NCBI GenBank assembly: GCA_025766275.1
Contig: JAFKAC010000085.1
Coordinates: 124,001 to 188,000, forward strand
Direction: 5' to 3'
Source: Lactarius indigo
Lineage: Eukaryota > Basidiomycota > Agaricomycetes > Russulales > Russulaceae
DNA length: 64,000 nucleotides
Shown piece after piece: positions 11,548 through 21,582 of this stretch; position 1 is the first letter of the stretch; each line of letters starts with the position of its first letter. Both the position numbers and the translations under genes were made by a program. The notes beneath the pieces are model-generated. The model was not told where the DNA came from. It was given only the letters and a program-made list of their open reading frames with translations, and did not search any database.

Positions 11548-11558
11548 ATCTTGGTCTT
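11548..11558 (-). promoter_or_regulatory. Primer-binding site with self-priming signature
   Basis: Two bases inside the 5' LTR the element's strand reads AAGACCAAGAT. This is exactly complementary to ATCTTGGTCTT in the LTR (11753-11763), about 27 nt downstream of a TATTTATA motif and so at the expected mRNA 5' end. This is the arrangement of Tf1/sushi-type self-primed elements. The usual tRNA-complementary TGG start is absent. Confidence 0.65.
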
Positions 11559-11560
11559 AA

Positions 11561-12063
11561 TGTAACGTCGTCACGACGTTAGCTCGACTTGAGCTCGATG
11601 ATGGCGGTAACGACTTAGCAAATGCCTTGAAGACTCGGAGGTCCAAGTGTAGACGATAGTGAACACTCGAAGGTGCACTGTTCTTGAACGCGATGACTTA
11701 GAGAGAGAGAGAGGGAGAGAGAGAGAGAGAGAGAAACAAGTGACGATTCAAGAAGACCAAGATGGCGTGTCTTGGTCTTCACGAGGCACTATAAATACAA
11801 GCCGAGCAGGCTTTCAAGCGCTGCTATGAGTCACAGTAGGTAAAGCGTCCAACGTATCGCAGAAACATCTCGAACCCTAATACTATTAGTACTAGTATTA
11901 GTGGCGCGGTTCTCAGTCAGCAATCAGTATCGTATCTCCTATCGCATCGCCGTATCACCGTAGGTAAGTCCGCAGCTAATATACCTTACCGCCGTAGCTG
12001 CAACCGGTACAGTAAGGGTTCAATCGGAGTCGTACCACAATACAGAAAGTCCAAAACGTGACA
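11561..12063 (-). repeat. 5' LTR of chromovirus
   Basis: 503 bp with TG...CA ends on both strands. The predicted transcript start on the minus strand is near 11763, with TATTTATA at 11790-11797. A perfect inverted repeat of 11-bp arms (11752-11762/11770-11780) straddles that start. The GA microsatellite would lie in the RNA leader. Confidence 0.93.
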
Positions 12064-12068
12064 CTTGA
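12064..12068. repeat. Chromovirus target duplication, right
   Basis: CTTGA, matching 4229-4233. Confidence 0.93.
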
Positions 12069-12549
12069 AGACACTTTTTGCCTCGCTCGAGGCAACGCTC
12101 ACATCAAATTCCCACACTGGAAGATCAGGTAAGCGAGTTTCGTTACAGTATATGTGAGCTGACTTACCTCCAGGTTCACGTTGACTGTTCACATAGCGCT
12201 TCCTAGCACTGCCCGAAGATCTCACAGGTGTTGCAGGAGGTTGGCGTGTTGGCGTCGATATTGGCATCGGCATAGGTCCAGCGGTACCACCGGCTGGGTG
12301 TGGAGGCGACACCATTGGCAATGGATGGGGATAGTATGGTGCGTACGGCGGCCATGGTTGATACTGCTGACTGAAACCATTGGGTGTTGGCGGGTAGGGC
12401 GCAAGTGGGGTTGGGCCTGGGGTCAACGGAGGAGGATATGGCACATGGTGGGGCAAGTATCCCGGGTGAGGAGCAACGTGAGGCGGCGGTAGAGGATAGC
12501 CCACTGGCGTGCGTTGCTGGGTGTTGCTGAGGTGCTGTGCAGGATCCAT
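12064..12549 (-). pseudogene. Transposon second gene, 5' part
   Basis: ATG at 12549; exon 12549-12168, a 51-nt GT-AG intron 12167-12117, then exon 12116-12064, which ends at the chromovirus target duplication. The N terminus is strongly Pro/Tyr-rich (PPP and YPP runs, about residues 18-90), then Ser/Arg-rich (RSSGSARKRYV), followed by VWEFDVSVAS where the folded part begins. The frame runs in phase into 4228-4010 when the insertion is ignored. With the LTR in place the protein stops within 26 codons of LTR-derived sequence. Upstream, 12600-12870 is AT-rich with a long T tract and probably holds the promoter. Confidence 0.65.
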
Positions 12550-12869
12550 AGCAGAGTCAGGTAACGCATCGCCGCCGTCGTCTTCACCATTTTATAACTG
12601 AATCAACCCCCAGCTCCAAACAAAATGTAGTACCCGCCATCGTTCCACTTTATATTTTGGCCAATGCGGCCAACACGGGATGTGTCGTGCACTGGCAGAT
12701 ATTATGCTTGGTGAACGCGTAGATTGCGCAAAGTCGTAATAATCTCGACTTGCCTCTTTTCTTTTTTTTTTTTTTCTTTTTTCTTTTTCTTTTCTCTTTT
12801 TTATTTTATTTTTTATTTCACCAAAAAATACGGTAAGTCTCGGCAAATATGCCGACGGGGGATCCCGGA

Positions 12870-12924
12870 ACTCAGCCCGCTAGTAGCTTTTCCGAAAATC
12901 GGACTATCGATATGAAAACGGCTG
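12870..12924 (-). repeat. Right terminal inverted repeat of Tc1-like element
   Basis: 55 bp, exact reverse complement of 1535-1589; followed by TA at 12925-12926. Confidence 0.95.
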
Positions 12925-13169
12925 TAATCAGTTCCTGAGCCACCGAATACGGAAAAGGTAAGACACGTGGTTTACAGAGCGTTTTATTCTCTAAGGGGTA
13001 ATAAGACGAAAGTATCTTGTGGTCTTGCGCCACGATGTGAGGCTCTGGGAAAGTGCGACTTGCTGCTTACTGTATGATTGTGTCATTGATTGCAAAGGGT
13101 TTCTCAGGGGAATGCCGGTCTTTGTCCCCGTCCAGGCTTTCTTGTCTTCACCATGCCGTCATAACTTTA

Positions 13170-13442
13170 CAGCAAAATCCAAATGGGGGGCCCTTGAGTA
13201 AAAATGGATGACAGCTGACCTCCAAATTTGACGTGCGGGGTTCATAATTAAGTGTCTAAAATTCTTGGGAAATTTGGTATCTCACAAATATATAGTGATA
13301 AAATAGTTATCCAGGGTATGAAATAGTTATTTCAGAAAAGGGTCAGCAAAGTTAAGGTTATCCCACTTAACAGAACACCCTTTCAGGCTCAGCCTGTACG
13401 CCTAATGTGGTCGCAAGGGGCCCCCCATTTTGGATTTTGCTG
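13170..13442. mobile_element. MITE-like element with TA duplication
   Basis: About 28-30-bp inverted repeats (13170-13197 and 13414-13442, two single-base indels between them) start CAGCAAAATCC and are flanked by TA (13168-13169 and 13443-13444). The 273-bp interior is AT-rich and has no coding capacity. CAG ends plus TA point to a non-autonomous Tc1/mariner relative. The repeats differ from those of 1535-12924, so a different transposase must have moved it. Confidence 0.75.
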
Positions 13443-13679
13443 TAAGCGAACATATTCCGTGCTGACATGGGGCGCAGCTGTCCAAGAAGTGTCGGCCCGA
13501 TGTTCTGTGCACGTGGAATGATACGGTGCGGTGTCAATGCGGTGCTATGGTGAGAACGAGATCACTGCAGCCTTTCTCAGGCCCGTGGTTACTAGTAACT
13601 TATTACACACTCTTGAGTGTTTTCCCCACCCGCCCATAGCCTCCATCGTCAAACAACCAATATACCTTAGTATCAACCA
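13443..13679 (+). promoter_or_regulatory. Upstream region of NLR gene 1
   Basis: No clear TATA box. From about 13614 (GAGTGTTTTCCCCACC) to the ATG it resembles the leaders at 32476-32551 and 44686-44757, while further upstream it is unrelated. The other two copies have a TATATAT motif that this one lacks, so it probably has a different promoter. Confidence 0.4.
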
Positions 13680-16600
13680 ATGTCTTCTACATCATTTCAA
13701 CCCACTGGCACTGGCATCCTCGACGCAGCCCTCACCGATTATGCCAAGCAAATTGGGGTAGACCCATCCAAGCACCCCTTTTTCAACCAACTTCAATCCT
13801 GTCATTCTCCAAATGACGTCCTTAAGCTACTAGAAGACAAGGCGAACGAATTCAAAGACTATCGAGAGGTTAATCGCAAGTTGATCGACTGCCTTAAGCC
13901 AGTAGTGGAGGTTGTCCATGCGTTTTCTGGGGTTCTCAGCGAGGTCGTTAGCTTTGTGAGAAGGATACTATGGTCATCCATCTCGTTCATAATTTCACCA
14001 CTCTGTTACTAGGTGCCATTCCAACCAGCAGGGGCAATCTTCGTTGGCGTGAATGTCCTCTTTACAGTACGTATTCCGTGACACTTCAACTACACGCCCT
14101 CATGAGATCTGGGCGTCACAGGCAGCCAGCGACGTCAGTTCGAGCTACGATGCACTCGTCGAACTGTTTGAATGCCTGGGAAATTTCTTGAAGCGCCTTA
14201 AGATCTACAACAACATTTCGTTGAATGCCTCGATGACGGAAATCATCGCAAAGATAATGGCCGAATTACTTTCGGTTCTCGCCCTTGCTACGAAGCAGAT
14301 TCGGCAAGGTAGATTCAGTAAGTGGATCACCGCCATCGATTTGCAATGGCTCAAAATGGCACAGAGAAATTCGCAAAAAAGCTACTAGGAGAAAGCGAGA
14401 TTGAGGCTGTCCTCCAGAGGTTGGACCGTCTCACTCAGGAGGAAGGTCGGGTGACCATGGCGCAAATCCTGGAAGTTATCCACTGCCTTATGAATAATGT
14501 GAGCGTAGTCATGAACGGTGCGTAACAATTTTCTTGGCTATTTGTCGACATTCAGCTAAGGAGTTGTCATGGTAGATGGAAAGGCGTCGATCGAGGGTAT
14601 CTGGAAGGTTTTAGGTATGGTTTTACCCCGTTCGGGCTCGGCCTTGGAGAAGCTGACCGGTACGCCAGATGCGATGCAACAAATTGCAACTGATATAAAC
14701 AAGATGCGGCGTTCGTTATTGATTCGTTCTGCCACTATGTGCTGGTGGCGCTGATGCGAGCTGCAGGTGATCAGTTGCAAGAGAAGTCCCAAAGTTGGCT
14801 CTCTCCCCCAGATCCGTCGCCAAATTTCAACCTTGCGTGGGAAATCCATCAAGACGGAACTGCCATGTGGTTTTTCAGGGGAAGCGTCTTTGGTGAATGG
14901 AGCACGAAGGGTTCCTTGTTGTGGATCTACGGAAAACGTGCGTTTATGATGAGACTTAAAAACGGCCCTGATTCCTTTTCGCTTCCCCCTCTGTAGCGGG
15001 CTCGGGAAAAACGATTCTGACGTACGTGGTATCTCACTTTGTCAAAATGTGGCCATTTACGGACTCTACTAGGACGACAATCATTCGAGAAATATACAGG
15101 ATGCATAACGCGGGATTAGCATCGATGGCGTATTTTTATTTCGACTTTCGGGAGTCAGCGAAACGACACCGACGCGGCCTTCTCTCTTCTCTCCTCTCCC
15201 AGCTCAGTGCCGACTCTGATCCCTGCTATCGTATTTTGTCTCGTCTGTATTCTGCTCACGCTGGTGGTACACGACAACCTTCCGATAATGCGCTCTGGCA
15301 ATGTCTTGTTGAAATGCTGAAAGTACAAGGGCGGCCTTCGATATACATCATTATAGATGCCCTCGACGAATGCCCCAACATCTCCGGGATGCCAACTGCG
15401 CGTGAAAAAGTGCTCAAGTTCTTGAAAGATCTCGTTGGTTTACAGCTCCCAAATATGTATATATGTGTTTCGAGTTGTCTGGAAATCGACATTCGCACCG
15501 CTCTTGAACCCTTGGCGCCGTTCCACGTGTCGCTCGATGACGAAAGCGGACAAAAGGAGGACATCATGCGATACATCAAATCGGTCGTACACTCTGATCA
15601 GAAATTGATAGGATGGTCGGCGGAGCATAAGCAGTTGGTCATTGATACACTCTCTAATAAAGCAGACGGGATGTAAGTGATACTTCTCATGACTTCTCGG
15701 AACAATGGCCGAATGAATGCTGCAGGTTCAGATGGGTTTATTGCCAGTTAGAAGACCTGCGCCAGCACTTTCCTAAAGACCTCCAGAGTGCTTTGGATCA
15801 CATGCCGGAGTCGCTGGATGAAACGTACGAGCGCACGCTACTCGGGATCGACAAAGCGAAGCGGCAAGACGCACATCGACTCTTTCAGTGCCTGACCGTG
15901 TCTGCCAGGCCGCTTCGGGTTGACGAACTTGCGGAGATTCTAGCAATTCGGTTTGATGTAGCAGCGATTCCTAATACCAACACGATCTGGAAGCCAATTA
16001 ACGCGGAAGAAGGCGTGCTTTCTGCATGCTCTAGTTTAATTATCATTGTCAACCTGAACGGATCCCAAGTGGTTCAGTTTTCCCACATTTCCGTCCAAGA
16101 ATTCTTGACCTCGGACCGCCTTGCCACCGCGAGCGAGAATCTCTCTCACTATCACATCGTTCCCCATTCGGCACATGCCACGCTCGCGCTTGCTTCACTC
16201 AGCGTCCTACTCCAGCTCGATGATCGCATCGACAAAGACACCATTAGGAACTTTCCGCTTGCCGATTATGCCGCACGACACTGGTTCAAACACGGCCAGT
16301 TCGAGAATGTGTCTTCGACCATCCAAGAAGCCACGGAGCACCTGTTCGATCGAGAGAAGCCACACTTCTCTGCATGGATCTGGATATACGACATAGACGA
16401 CCCTTGGCGGAAATCCATGCCTACGAAGCACCCGGAGCAGCCAGAAGCAGTCCCATTATATTACGCCATACTTTGTGGTTTCCACTGGCTTTTAGAACGT
16501 CTAATCTTCACCTACCCCGGGGATGTCAACGCAAGGGGAGGACGTGATGAGACTCCGTTGCTCACAGCAGTCCGAAAGGTACGTGTTAACATTAGTACTT

Positions 16601-19600
16601 TGTCACCCCTTCAGCGCTGAGCTATATGTCCAGGAGAACAGTCCGTTGCACCAAACGTCGCCAAACAGGTGCTTTGACGTCGTTGAGTTGCTACTTGAGC
16701 ATAACGCGGATATCAACCTTCCAGGCCAAGCACACGGCGTGACCCCTCTGCAAGCTGCATCGATTCAGGGGAACCTCGAGGTTTCACGGCTACTTATCAA
16801 GCGGGGTGCGAATGTGAACTGCCGGGAGGAGAGAGGCGTGACCCCACTTTCGTCGGTGTCTTCCAGAGGTCATCTGGATGTCGCTCAGCTCCTAATCGAC
16901 AGCGGTGCGGATGTGAACGCTTGTAGCTACGAAGGCTGGACTCCTTTGCACGCAGCATTATGGCAGGGGCGGGCCAATATTGTAGAGTTACTCATTCGAC
17001 ACGGCGCAGACGTTAACAAGTGTAACGACTACCAAGATTCCCCATTACACATGGCGTCAAGGAACGGAAACCTCGAGATTTTGCGGCTACTTATCCAGCA
17101 GGGTGCAGACGTGCGCTCCGCGGACCGGTTCGGCCAGACCCCACTTCTGAGGGCGTTGAAATGGGGACATTTGGATGCGGCCCAGTTCTTAATCGACAGC
17201 GGTGCAGATGTGAACTCTCGTGACGACCAGGGCTGGACTCCTTTGCATTCGGCGTCAGAGGGGGGGCATGTCGACGTCGTAGAATTCCTCATCCAACACA
17301 GCGTAGACATCAACACGCAAAGTAACCAACAAGCCACCCCATTGTACACGGCGTCGACAAACGGGAAACTCGAGATTTCGCAACTACTTGTTCAGCATGG
17401 CGCAGATGTACATTCCCGGGACAAGGACGGCCAGACCCCACTGAAGGCGGCGTCTCACTTCGGATATCTGGACGTGGTTCAGTTCCTAATCGACAGTGGT
17501 GCAGATGTGGACTCTCATGACAACCAGGGCTGGACTCCTTTGCATTCGGCGTTGCAGGGGGGGCACGTCAACATCGTAGAATTACTCATCCAACACGGCG
17601 TCGACGTCAACACGCAAAATGACCACCAAGTTACCCCATTGCACATGGCATCAGCAAGCGGGAAACTTGAGATTTCGTGGCTACTTGTCCAGCATGGCGC
17701 AGATGTGCGCTCCTGGGACAAGGGCGGCCGAACCCCACTGCACTTGGCATCTCACTCCGGATATTTGAACGTCGTTCGGTTCTTAATCGGCAGTGGTGCA
17801 GATGTGAACTCTCGTGACAATGAGGGTTGGACTCCTTTTCATGTGGCGTCAGAGGAGGGGCATGTCGACATTGTAGAATTACTCATCCAACATGGCGTAG
17901 ACGTCAACATGCCAAGTGACCACCAAGTGACCCCATTGTGCACGGCGTCAGCGAGTGGGCAACTCGAGATTTCGCGACTACTTGTCCAGCATGGCGCAGA
18001 TGTGCACTCCCGGGACAAGGACGGCCAGACCCCACTGAAGGCGGCGTCTCAGTACGGACATCTGGATCTGGTTCAGTTCTTAATCAACCGTGGTGCAGAT
18101 GTGAACTCTCGTGACAACCAGGGCTGGACTCCTTTACATTCGGCATCAGAGGGGGGGCATATCAACATCGTAGAATTCCTCATCCAACACGGCGTAGACA
18201 TCAACATGCAAAATGACCAACAAGTCACCCCATTGTACACAGCGTCAACGAATGGGAAACTCGAGATTTCGCAACTACTTATCCAGCATGGTGCAGATGT
18301 GCACTCCCGGGACAAGTACGGCCAGACCTCACTGAATGCGGCGTCTTACTTCGGACATCTGGACGTCATTCGGTTCTTAATCAGCAGCGGTGCAGATGTG
18401 AACTCTCGTGACAACCAAGGCTGGACTCCTTTACATTCGGCATCGCAGGGGGGGTATGTCGACGTCGTAGAATTACTCATCCAATACGGCGTAGACGTCA
18501 ACATGCAAAGTGACTGCCAAGCGACCCTTTTATTCCCTGCGTCGGTGGGCGGAAAACTCGAGTTTTCATGGCAAACTGTCAACCGGGGTGCCGATTTGAA
18601 CTCCAACGAGGATGGCTGTACCCCTCTTCAGGTTGCGCTGTATAACGGACATCTGGATGTTGCTCAGCTCTTGATTGATGCAGGCGCAGATCTAAACTTT
18701 CGTGGCAACAAAAGCTGGGCCCCGTTGCATCCAGCAACAGGTAAAGGTTATTTTGACATTGCGAAGTTCCACAGGCGTAGTGCGGACTTCAACATTCGAG
18801 ATAGGACGTCATCGGACCTGGCGTCCGACAATGAAATACCTAGGGTGGCAAGCTTCCTATCTGGACACATGGCAGATCCGATGTCTATTGATGGCGCTGC
18901 AAATACAACTCCGTCAACTATCAGACCACAAAATAGGCACCCTAATGCTCTGCACCCGCCAAGGGAACCCAGAGAAGACGTAACGCCCTCAGGCAATGGG
19001 CAGTCCTCGCTGTACACCGCCTCACAAAATGGACAAATTGAAATTGTGCGGTCATTACTTGACCGTGGTACAGACGTCAACGAAAGGAGTACCTTTCGCG
19101 CCACCGCACTGGATGCAGCATCAAGGTACGGGAAAGTCGAGGTGGCAAAGTTGTTAATCGAGCGCGGTGCGGATGTCGACTCCCGGGACCGGTCGGGCCG
19201 GACTCCGCTGATTACGGCATTGGGGTATGGCGAGTTTGAGGTCGCGCAATTATTACTCGACCACGGTGCCGATGTGAACGTAGATACGGGGGGCCTCACC
19301 ACCGCGTTACATGCCGCGTTGTATTCTGAGGACCTGGAGTTTACCCGGCTCTTACTCGAACGTGGCGCAAAGGTGGACGTACCGGACATCGACGGACAGA
19401 CCCCAAGGCAATTAGCAAAGCGCCTAGGATCATACCGCAAGGTTGCAGAGATGTTCCCTGACTTTGAAGAACACGAGAATGGTGTCTCCGTACAGGTGAG
19501 ATTCGTTATTCAAGTGACATTCGATTCCTACCGCGTCACTGACCCCTTGCGTCATTCCTGTTCCAACTCTACCACTCGGCGCCGTACAAACGATGATCTT

Positions 19601-20514
19601 TCAACCGTCTCCGCCAATTTCCCCTCAGGGTCCTCCAACTCATCACTCAGCGCGCACGTCAACCCTAACGGATGCGCCTGTGCCTGCACCACCTGCACCT
19701 GTGCCAGCAATACGATTTGCTGCTGATCCAACTATTCCCGCCCCTACCTTTGTTTTATCGCATGGAGAAACGGTTTGGAAGCCTCGTGGCGATATTAGTA
19801 GAGACCCTGTGCGTTCCCTGAGCGCTGCTTATGTTTTCTCATGGCCGGCTGACTCTCCTGCTGGTGCCTCTCTCGATCAGTACCGTGAAAAGTCAGTCGG
19901 TGATCGATTGCAATCGATAATTACTGCCGCCACTACCGAGCGGAATAAAGCCGCGCAGACAGGTGAGAGATGAGATGAGTTTTAGTACCCACCGTGGATC
20001 TTTTTTGCTGACTTATTTTGTGCACGCGCATCGTACAGCACAATGGACGGTTTGGGCCTTCAAAGCTGCCATTGCCAGCCAAGTTCTTATCGGCGTGATG
20101 GCCTTTGGGGCTGCATTTAGAGGAAAAAATGTGTGGATTCACACCCCCTTTTCTTCAGCGTAACCCATTTCTGACACCATCGTTTAGAAATTGATCGCGA
20201 TCTCCATCCTCGGTGGTGCGTCGACATTCGTGGCGTCCTACTCGACACACGCACGTGGTTCGGACGAGCGCAGGGCATCACTTCTTCGCGTGGAGGCTCT
20301 TACTCGTTTCCTACATGAGGTCGAAGCGTTCCAGATGGTCCACGGACATGAAGTCTCGCACGAGTGGGACAAGAAGCTCGACGGCTTCCGCCTTGACCTG
20401 GAGAACATGTTGGGGGACAACCAGCCAGGAAGCGTCATGATCAACTTAGAGGCTGCAAGTATCAACCCGAGCGTTGAGAAGGAGGTTGGTACTACAGATC
20501 CCTTATCAGCTTGA
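13680..20514 (+). CDS. NLR-type STAND protein: Goodbye, NACHT, ankyrin repeats, SLATT-like 2TM
   Basis: Hand-spliced model with 14 exons, about 2,007 aa: 13680-13955, 14013-14066, 14122-14317, 14365-14517, 14576-14614, 14669-14710, 14767-14937, 14997-15021, 15073-15672, 15726-16578, 16634-19495, 19629-19962, 20039-20130, 20188-20514. All junctions are GT-AG and in phase. Residues 1-230 match the fungal Goodbye domain (ILDAALTDYAKQIG; RLDRLTQEEGR). NACHT has Walker A KPGSGKT (about 311) and Walker B IIIDALDEC (about 411). About 26 ankyrin repeats of 33 aa (about 800-1755) are interrupted by one Pro/Ser linker. The C terminus has two hydrophobic helices (ASQVLIGVMAFGAAF; AISILGGASTFVASY) followed by RGSDERRASLLRVEAL and a helix, as in fungal SLATT domains. 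Expected role: ligand-triggered oligomerisation and a membrane response. Weak point: the intron at 19496 must use acceptor 19628 because the acceptor used in sister copies (19604) is CAA here. Confidence 0.8.
19629..20514 (+). other. SLATT-like two-transmembrane module of NLR gene 1
   Basis: Exons 19629-19962 (Pro/Ser/Thr linker, then SLDQYREKSVGDRLQ), 20039-20130 (first membrane helix) and 20188-20514 (second helix and cytosolic tail). The order helix, short hydrophilic loop, helix, then ARGSDE and a long helical tail matches the fungal SLATT family as I know it. No ATG is well placed for an independent gene other than one at 19593, upstream of the splice site, so fusion to the ankyrin exon is the simpler reading. 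Confidence 0.7.
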
Positions 20515-21065
20515 CGGTCCCGATGGGACTAGGTAAGCGTACAGTGATCCGTTCCACAGAAAGTTCAGCTGAAAGGCGGAACCTATGACAGGAAGTACCC
20601 AACTTACTAGCGCGACTGCGCGACTAATTCCAAACTGGGACCCATATAATGTGTGGACGATTTATTATTTGTGTTCGTTTTTGTTCCATCTCATGCCATT
20701 TTGCCGTCGTCACTCCCTACCCCGTGTCTGTCGTTCATTGACATCCTAGTAGCTACTAGTACTCGCGTTGACATACTAGGCTACGTACGCTCCCATTGTC
20801 ATTTGCTACTTGTCATTTTGTTTTCTTGTTGCTCCGATCGAAACCTCTATTCACGGCTTTCGCCCATGGAACGACTTTCACCTCAATAAAATGACGGACG
20901 AACGGGTGAAAGTAGTTTGGCCAATTTCATAGGAACTACAACGCTTAAGGCCTCTATTGGAGAAAAGGCGGCACTACTCTAGCTCCCACTGGAGGCAAAG
21001 CAACGCGTCTACCCAACACTGAAGCTTTCCTCGTCCCTTTGATCTCTAAGCGAATCGTGATCACG
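20515..21065. repeat. Post-NLR spacer block (copy 1)
   Basis: Non-coding. It starts with CGATGGGACTAGGTAAGCGTAC, shortened here by copy divergence; related blocks follow at 30318-30770, 34768-35210, 40817-40970 with 41590-41880, and 54858-55360. It marks the downstream edge of the duplicated NLR unit. Confidence 0.65.
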
Positions 21066-21070
21066 TCACT
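21066..21070. repeat. Copia target duplication, left
   Basis: TCACT, matching 26663-26667. Confidence 0.93.
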
Positions 21071-21572
21071 TGGTGTAAAGGTCGGGCGATAGGGGCGATC
21101 CGGCTAAGTGTGCCGGTCGGGTGATAGGATCCGAAGGGCCGGTTCAATTGGTGACGAGAAAAGCGCAAAGTCGAAAGATGACAGAGGATGAGCGAAGATG
21201 TACAAAGGCGAAGCAACTTCGCTTTGGAGAGGGTCTTAGGGCACACGAGAGGGATAGAGAGAACACAACTGGATAATAATTTGAGTACATATGAGCGCGT
21301 TTAAATACATTTTAGATACGTTTTTAAAGATAATAATAACAAAGTACAGTAAAGAAATATAAAGACGCACGGGCCATACAAAGCCATGAAACAGGAGTTG
21401 AAGCAGTGTCGAGAAATGGAGCAGAAAGGGGAGTTAGACCCCTATGAGACTTGCAACGTTTGAATGGGAATGGAAATGGAAATGGTGGATCTTGAGCCAC
21501 CGCGCATTATCGTGGCGGTGTTGTTTTTGTGGGGGTTCGAGTCGGCCGGGTCGAGCGTGCTGAAATGCAACA
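21071..21572 (-). repeat. 3' LTR of copia element
   Basis: 502 bp, same length as 26161-26662. Of the ten differences, most (CG changed to TG or CA) lie in this copy. Confidence 0.93.
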
Positions 21573-21582
21573 CTCCCCCTCA
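21573..21582 (-). promoter_or_regulatory. Polypurine tract of copia element
   Basis: Reads TGAGGGGGAG on the element's strand, immediately before the 3' LTR. Confidence 0.75.

Larger units (their letters stand above)
4234..12063 (-). mobile_element. Ty3/gypsy chromovirus (LTR retrotransposon), nested in the Tc1-like element
   Basis: 7,830 bp on the minus strand: 5' LTR 11561-12063, PBS, gag, pol (protease, reverse transcriptase, RNase H, integrase, chromodomain), polypurine tract, 3' LTR 4234-4736. Both LTRs are 503 bp, run TG...CA and look identical by eye. Together with the clean 5-bp CTTGA duplication this indicates a very recent insertion. It lies in the same orientation as the host element's second gene. 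Its single obvious lesion is one TGA inside integrase. Confidence 0.95.
1535..12924 (+). mobile_element. Tc1/mariner-like DNA transposon with a second gene, split by a nested chromovirus
   Basis: The ends are 55-bp perfect inverted repeats (1535-1589 and 12870-12924) starting CAGCCGTTTTC, and both are flanked by TA (1533-1534 and 12925-12926), the Tc1/mariner target duplication. Inside are a DD34E transposase on the plus strand and a convergent second gene on the minus strand. Subtracting the 7,830-bp LTR element and one 5-bp duplication leaves about 3,555 bp. That is long for a Tc1-like element because of the second gene. Intact repeats and target duplication suggest a fairly recent insertion, although the transposase now carries a nonsense codon and the other gene is interrupted. 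Confidence 0.9.

Noticed and set aside
12724..12915. Phe-rich plus-strand open frame
   Set aside because: Translation of a T-rich tract near the right end of the Tc1-like element.
14556..14852. Minus-strand open frames opposite NLR exons
   Set aside because: Non-conserved antisense shadows crossing predicted introns.
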